Source of the DNA: Tritrichomonas musculus
Taxonomy: Eukaryota; Parabasalia; Tritrichomonadida; Tritrichomonadidae
NCBI GenBank assembly: GCA_039105265.1
Contig: JAPFFF010000006.1
Coordinates: 62,001 to 126,000, forward strand
DNA: 64,000 bases
Reading direction: 5' to 3'
Shown piece by piece: positions 60,342-64,000 of the stretch. Numbering within the stretch: the stretch's first letter is position 1; every line of letters starts with the position of its first letter. A program made the position numbers and the translations under genes. Under the pieces are notes generated by a model. The model made no database searches. It was not told the DNA's origin and saw nothing but the letters and a program-made list of their open reading frames with translations.

Positions 60342-60562
60342 TTAAAAAATTAAAATAAAAGAGAATAAATACTCTATAAACTTTTTTAAATGAAGAATTC
60401 TCGTTATTCAATAAACTTTTTAAAAATATATTTGCTCGTTATAACAACTTTTTAAATGATAGTGAACAAATTTCATTAGAAAAAAGAATTAAATAACGTA
60501 TGAAAAGTGGCGTTTCAAAAATTTTCTATATTAATCAAGATTTTTTATTTAATTTTTAAAAA
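60342..60562. promoter_or_regulatory. Shared divergent promoter region
   Basis: 221 bp between two divergent start codons, strongly AT-rich, with three copies of AACTTTTTAAA-type sequence (about 60,379, 60,413 and 60,449). Initiator-like TCATT occurs near 60,471. No TATA box is needed in trichomonads, and none stands out. Confidence 0.4.
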
Positions 60563-63500
60563 ATGAATCGAGCCCAAACAAGATCTTCTTCTAGAATGTC
60601 AAATTTATCAAGAGCAACAAATGTTTCAACAGCTAAAAGTTCTTCCCGAATAAATAATTTATTAGACGATTTTGATATGAGGGCTTCTACTCCAATTCGA
60701 ATACGCACCACAAATCTACTTATTCCAAAAAGAGAAAATCAAGAATATGAAACATTACGCCAAGAAATTTTTCATTCAATGTATAAAAATAAAGAAGACA
60801 CTGCGGCATTAAAAATACAAAATACGTTTCGAATGTATGTAATCAAAAACAAAATGATTAATATAATTAATTCACATAAAAAAGCCAGAAATAAAAAAAT
60901 TCATTTATTTTTTAATTTAATGATGCTGAATTCTACCAATCCAAGAATTGATCGAAGAAAAATATTCCAAGAAGTTATAACACATGCTGCTTATTTAAGG
61001 AAATTTTATCGTGGTTACAAACCAGCTACTAACGAAGTATATGCGGTAACAGGTATGATGGCAGTTCCTCCATTTATTAAAGGTGATACTCTTATTAAAT
61101 TTGTATATTTAGCGTATGGGTCACGTCTTCGTTCCTTACTTGAAGAATGGCATGCTGCTGCATGCAAATCTCGTCTAATTTCCAAGTACAGTAAGAATTT
61201 TAAACTTGACAAAATGAGTATGCTAAGGTTTGGTATTTATTATAGAACTTTTGCTATATGGCTCAATTTTACTCGAGTACAACGTAATCGCAAACTTTCA
61301 ACAATAGATATTCCACAATGGAATATTTTTATGAAAGGAAGACTTCGTAAGCAACGCCAAATACAGAAAGCATCTGATTTCAGAAGGAAAACTATTGGTG
61401 AGAATGCTGTACAAGCATTACGAAATGTTGTTTTATCTCATCGACATTACAAAAAATTTTATGATCAAAGTATTCAATTTGACAATAAAAAAACTATGAA
61501 ATATGCACTATCAGCGTGGATTAAATATTTAATCCTTGAACAAAACAAATCAGTAACGATGCGTTTTGTTTTTCGCCGATGGCTTCAATCAGTTCAAAGA
61601 CGAAAACACTTGATAATGCTGTCAAAAGCCTTAACAAAGCGTCATGAATACTATCAAAAACGATTAATTGTTGATATTCTATCCAAAAATCGAAAAGTAT
61701 CGCAATGTTTAAATATGTATCAATATCTTCGAATTATGCAAAAACCGTCACTTGCATTGTATTTTGTTTCCATTTTACGAAAAGATATTTATAGTGAAGC
61801 AATTTCTCATACTTTCACAGCTTGGATTGGACTTGTTCGTCGTCGTCGAAGATGGCTTCATTTTGTCTTCATGAATGAAGTTACATCTGAATATACGCCA
61901 AAGAAGCGGGTATTTCTAGCAGCACTTCGTCATTATGCATCGCCCACATTGACTCCGATTTGTTTGTATAGCGGAAGATTTAAAAAAGAGTCAATGTTTA
62001 TGTATCAAAAAGTCATGAATGAAAAAGTTGATCCTTCGTCGATTTATTTGATTGTCAATGGTGACACTCCTGATGAAGTTAAGAAAGCTGCATCTAAAAG
62101 CAAAACGCAAAATCAACAACGTGAAATTTTCTTTAAAATTTGGCTTTCACAAAAAAAGAATGATTTTTCACTCTTTATGCGATCAACAATTGTTCATTGT
62201 GCCAAGAAAGCGTCAATAACATTGCATGAGACCGAAGCAATGCCAGAATCAGTATATAAACAATATAAGAAAGTCATTTCTTATCTGGCTGGAATGAATA
62301 TTGCCTCTGATTCGAAATTCAAAGTTGCTCTTCAAACCGTTTCTGAAAACAACAAGAAAAATCTTCAAAATAGAATGAGTTGTTTACATCGTGACAACTT
62401 AATCATTCTTGCACATGATTCACATAGTGATGCAATTGATCTTCATGATGCCAACAATGAATTTAAAAATAGCGACGAATTCGTTAAAACTAAAAAAATA
62501 ATTGAAGCTTCTGAAAAACTTGCTAAGTCTTTTCAACCTTTGGTTCCAATTGATAAACTTGGCGCAATTTTGGAACAACCAAATGAAGATCAATTTGTTT
62601 TTGTTGATGGTTGTCGAAGTAACTTTAAGTCATTCAAGCCAACAATTATTGAATGTCATAACATTATTCATAGAGAACTTGTTCGATCTGAAATTGGCCA
62701 TGACGTTGCTTCTCGATTCGACAAGTTACTCGCTGGCCATGACGTTTCTGCTGCTGCTAAGAACGGTGCTCATTCTAACTCAAGAGTTGATCCTTATTCT
62801 CGTTATAAAGGCGATAATCCTCTTCCACGAAGTCGTCCGAAGACCGGAATTAATGACAAGTTGAGTTCTAAGTTTCCTCAACGAAATCGAAAAGCAAGAA
62901 TCATTGGAAAAGTAACTGAAAAATTCACAATGTCTGACCTTCCGCCTGTTAATTTTAATTCTGATAACAAAAATGAAGAGGAAGAGGAAGAAGCTGATGA
63001 TAATTTAATGAACGACATTTACACAGATAATATGAATCAGTTTGATAAAAGCAAATCAATTGCCAGCGTGTTCTCAAAAAATGAAAATTTGCTTTTGAAC
63101 TCGCTCGTAAGTCGTAGTCAAGAGAGGCTCATAAAAATCAAGCTAGATAAAGGCAATCATAGCGAAGAAGAAGATAATGAATTGATGCAAAAATTAATTA
63201 AATTAAAGAATCAAAATGGAAATGACGATTCTGACGTCAAATTTGAAATCGATCAAACTTTGATCGACGGTTTTGACAAGTCTACAATGTTGTCTTTAAA
63301 ACAAGTGAAAGATGTTCAATCACCAAGAACAGCAAAGAAGTATAAATTGTTCCTTGAAATCCTTTTTGGTCGAGCTGGAAAAGAAGTCAATAATGTACAA
63401 GTTAACAAGCTTCGACAAAGGATTCTTTCTGAATTCAAAAATAAAAAAGCTTCTTTCGCTGCTTGTGGAATTAATACGAAAAATATTTCTAGACCTGTTT

Positions 63501-64000
63501 CGGGCATTCTTAATGAATACCGACGTAAAAATGATGAACTTGATATTTCATCAGGTCGTAATAAAAAAGATAAAAACAAAGACAACAAAGATAAAAACAA
63601 CAATGATGACAACAACAACAACAATAATAATAATAATAATAATAATCCTGATGAAGAAAAGAATGAATATATGCAAACTTACAATAGTCGAAGATACAAG
63701 TTTAAAAAGAAGACAGAAAATGATGATGATGATGAACAATCTAAATTGAAAGATACAAATAGAAATGATTCTGAAATTGACTCTAAAAGAGAAGGAGAAG
63801 AAAATAAGCAAAAATTGTCTGGATCAGAAAATGAAGATGACAAACAGAAGAATTTTAATTCATCTGATAGTGAATTCAGGGAAGATTTGAATGATGATGA
63901 TAATGATAAACGAGACCAAAAGAAGCCATTTAACGACGATGAAAACGATGATGAAATTGATACAGGAAAAGATGATGAAAATATTAATGACAATGAATTC
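60563..64000 (+). CDS. IQ/Sfi1-like cytoskeletal protein, runs off the window
   Basis: Open for 1,146 codons from ATG to the window edge without a stop, so only the N-terminal part is seen. A Ser/Arg-rich start (MNRAQTRSSSRMSNLSRAT) leads to an IQ motif near residue 80 (AALKIQNTFRMYVIKNKM). Several Trp-centred repeats with basic ends follow (FGIYYRTFAIWLNFTRVQR, YALSAWIKYLILEQNKSV, FVFRRWLQSVQRRKHL, HTFTAWIGLVRRRRRWL). These fit Sfi1-type centrin/calmodulin-binding helices, suggesting a role at basal bodies or related fibres. Beyond residue 780 it becomes acidic and disordered, with a run of about ten Asn near 63,630 and D/E/K-rich repeats. Confidence 0.8.
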   Translation, partial: MNRAQTRSSSRMSNLSRATNVSTAKSSSRINNLLDDFDMRASTPIRIRTTNLLIPKRENQEYETLRQEIFHSMYKNKEDTAALKIQNTFRMYVIKNKMINIINSHKKARNKKIHLFFNLMMLNSTNPRIDRRKIFQEVITHAAYLRKFYRGYKPATNEVYAVTGMMAVPPFIKGDTLIKFVYLAYGSRLRSLLEEWHAAACKSRLISKYSKNFKLDKMSMLRFGIYYRTFAIWLNFTRVQRNRKLSTIDIPQWNIFMKGRLRKQRQIQKASDFRRKTIGENAVQALRNVVLSHRHYKKFYDQSIQFDNKKTMKYALSAWIKYLILEQNKSVTMRFVFRRWLQSVQRRKHLIMLSKALTKRHEYYQKRLIVDILSKNRKVSQCLNMYQYLRIMQKPSLALYFVSILRKDIYSEAISHTFTAWIGLVRRRRRWLHFVFMNEVTSEYTPKKRVFLAALRHYASPTLTPICLYSGRFKKESMFMYQKVMNEKVDPSSIYLIVNGDTPDEVKKAASKSKTQNQQREIFFKIWLSQKKNDFSLFMRSTIVHCAKKASITLHETEAMPESVYKQYKKVISYLAGMNIASDSKFKVALQTVSENNKKNLQNRMSCLHRDNLIILAHDSHSDAIDLHDANNEFKNSDEFVKTKKIIEASEKLAKSFQPLVPIDKLGAILEQPNEDQFVFVDGCRSNFKSFKPTIIECHNIIHRELVRSEIGHDVASRFDKLLAGHDVSAAAKNGAHSNSRVDPYSRYKGDNPLPRSRPKTGINDKLSSKFPQRNRKARIIGKVTEKFTMSDLPPVNFNSDNKNEEEEEEADDNLMNDIYTDNMNQFDKSKSIASVFSKNENLLLNSLVSRSQERLIKIKLDKGNHSEEEDNELMQKLIKLKNQNGNDDSDVKFEIDQTLIDGFDKSTMLSLKQVKDVQSPRTAKKYKLFLEILFGRAGKEVNNVQVNKLRQRILSEFKNKKASFAACGINTKNISRPVSGILNEYRRKNDELDISSGRNKKDKNKDNKDKNNNDDNNNNNNNNNNNNPDEEKNEYMQTYNSRRYKFKKKTENDDDDEQSKLKDTNRNDSEIDSKREGEENKQKLSGSENEDDKQKNFNSSDSEFREDLNDDDNDKRDQKKPFNDDENDDEIDTGKDDENINDNEF

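Overview
This window looks like nuclear DNA of a parabasalid protist, most likely a Tritrichomonas- or Trichomonas-type genome. The genes are long and intronless. Intergenic DNA is very AT-rich. Many stop codons overlap or lie next to TAAA, the polyadenylation signal known from trichomonads. The protein types fit too (Sel1/VWA kinase, LRR protein, GAF/PDE-like protein, many DNA transposons), as does a Maverick/Polinton element. The species is inferred, not shown.

Layout. (1) 1-10,180: one host gene (protein kinase + Sel1 + VWA + RGG tail, 1,915-5,388) set among decayed DNA transposons, including a nest at 5,452-8,352 with a mariner-like transposase relic and a younger insertion inside it. (2) 10,181-33,324: a 23.1-kb Polinton/Maverick that looks whole. 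It has 310-bp terminal inverted repeats with no difference seen, an AGCCC(A) target duplication, a DNA polymerase B, integrase, packaging ATPase, jelly-roll capsid protein candidates, a 1,845-residue fibre-like protein and several unknown small proteins. The polymerase carries an HNH-like zinc module and a C-terminal archaeo-eukaryotic primase-like domain. The long intergenic stretch at 19,481-20,452 holds palindromes, a Pol III-type A/B box unit and three 67-bp repeats joined by complementary arms. (3) 33,325-40,386: an odd module of hairpin-bearing tandem repeats, two small ORFs, about 4 kb of degenerate repeats with interspersed palindromes, and an SF2 DEAH helicase. It may be an undescribed element that received the Polinton. 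(4) 40,377-42,973: a truncated hAT-like transposase, simple repeats and MITEs. (5) 42,974-64,000: a host gene block with a DENN protein, a coiled-coil protein, an LRR protein, an importin-beta/karyopherin, a protein O-mannosyltransferase, a large GAF protein with a PDE-like C-terminus that seems catalytically dead, and an IQ/Sfi1-like cytoskeletal gene running off the right edge. Two nonautonomous elements with clean 8-bp target duplications lie in the 44.5-48.3 kb gap.

Several predicted frames begin at TTG or GTG. I moved these starts to the first in-frame ATG.
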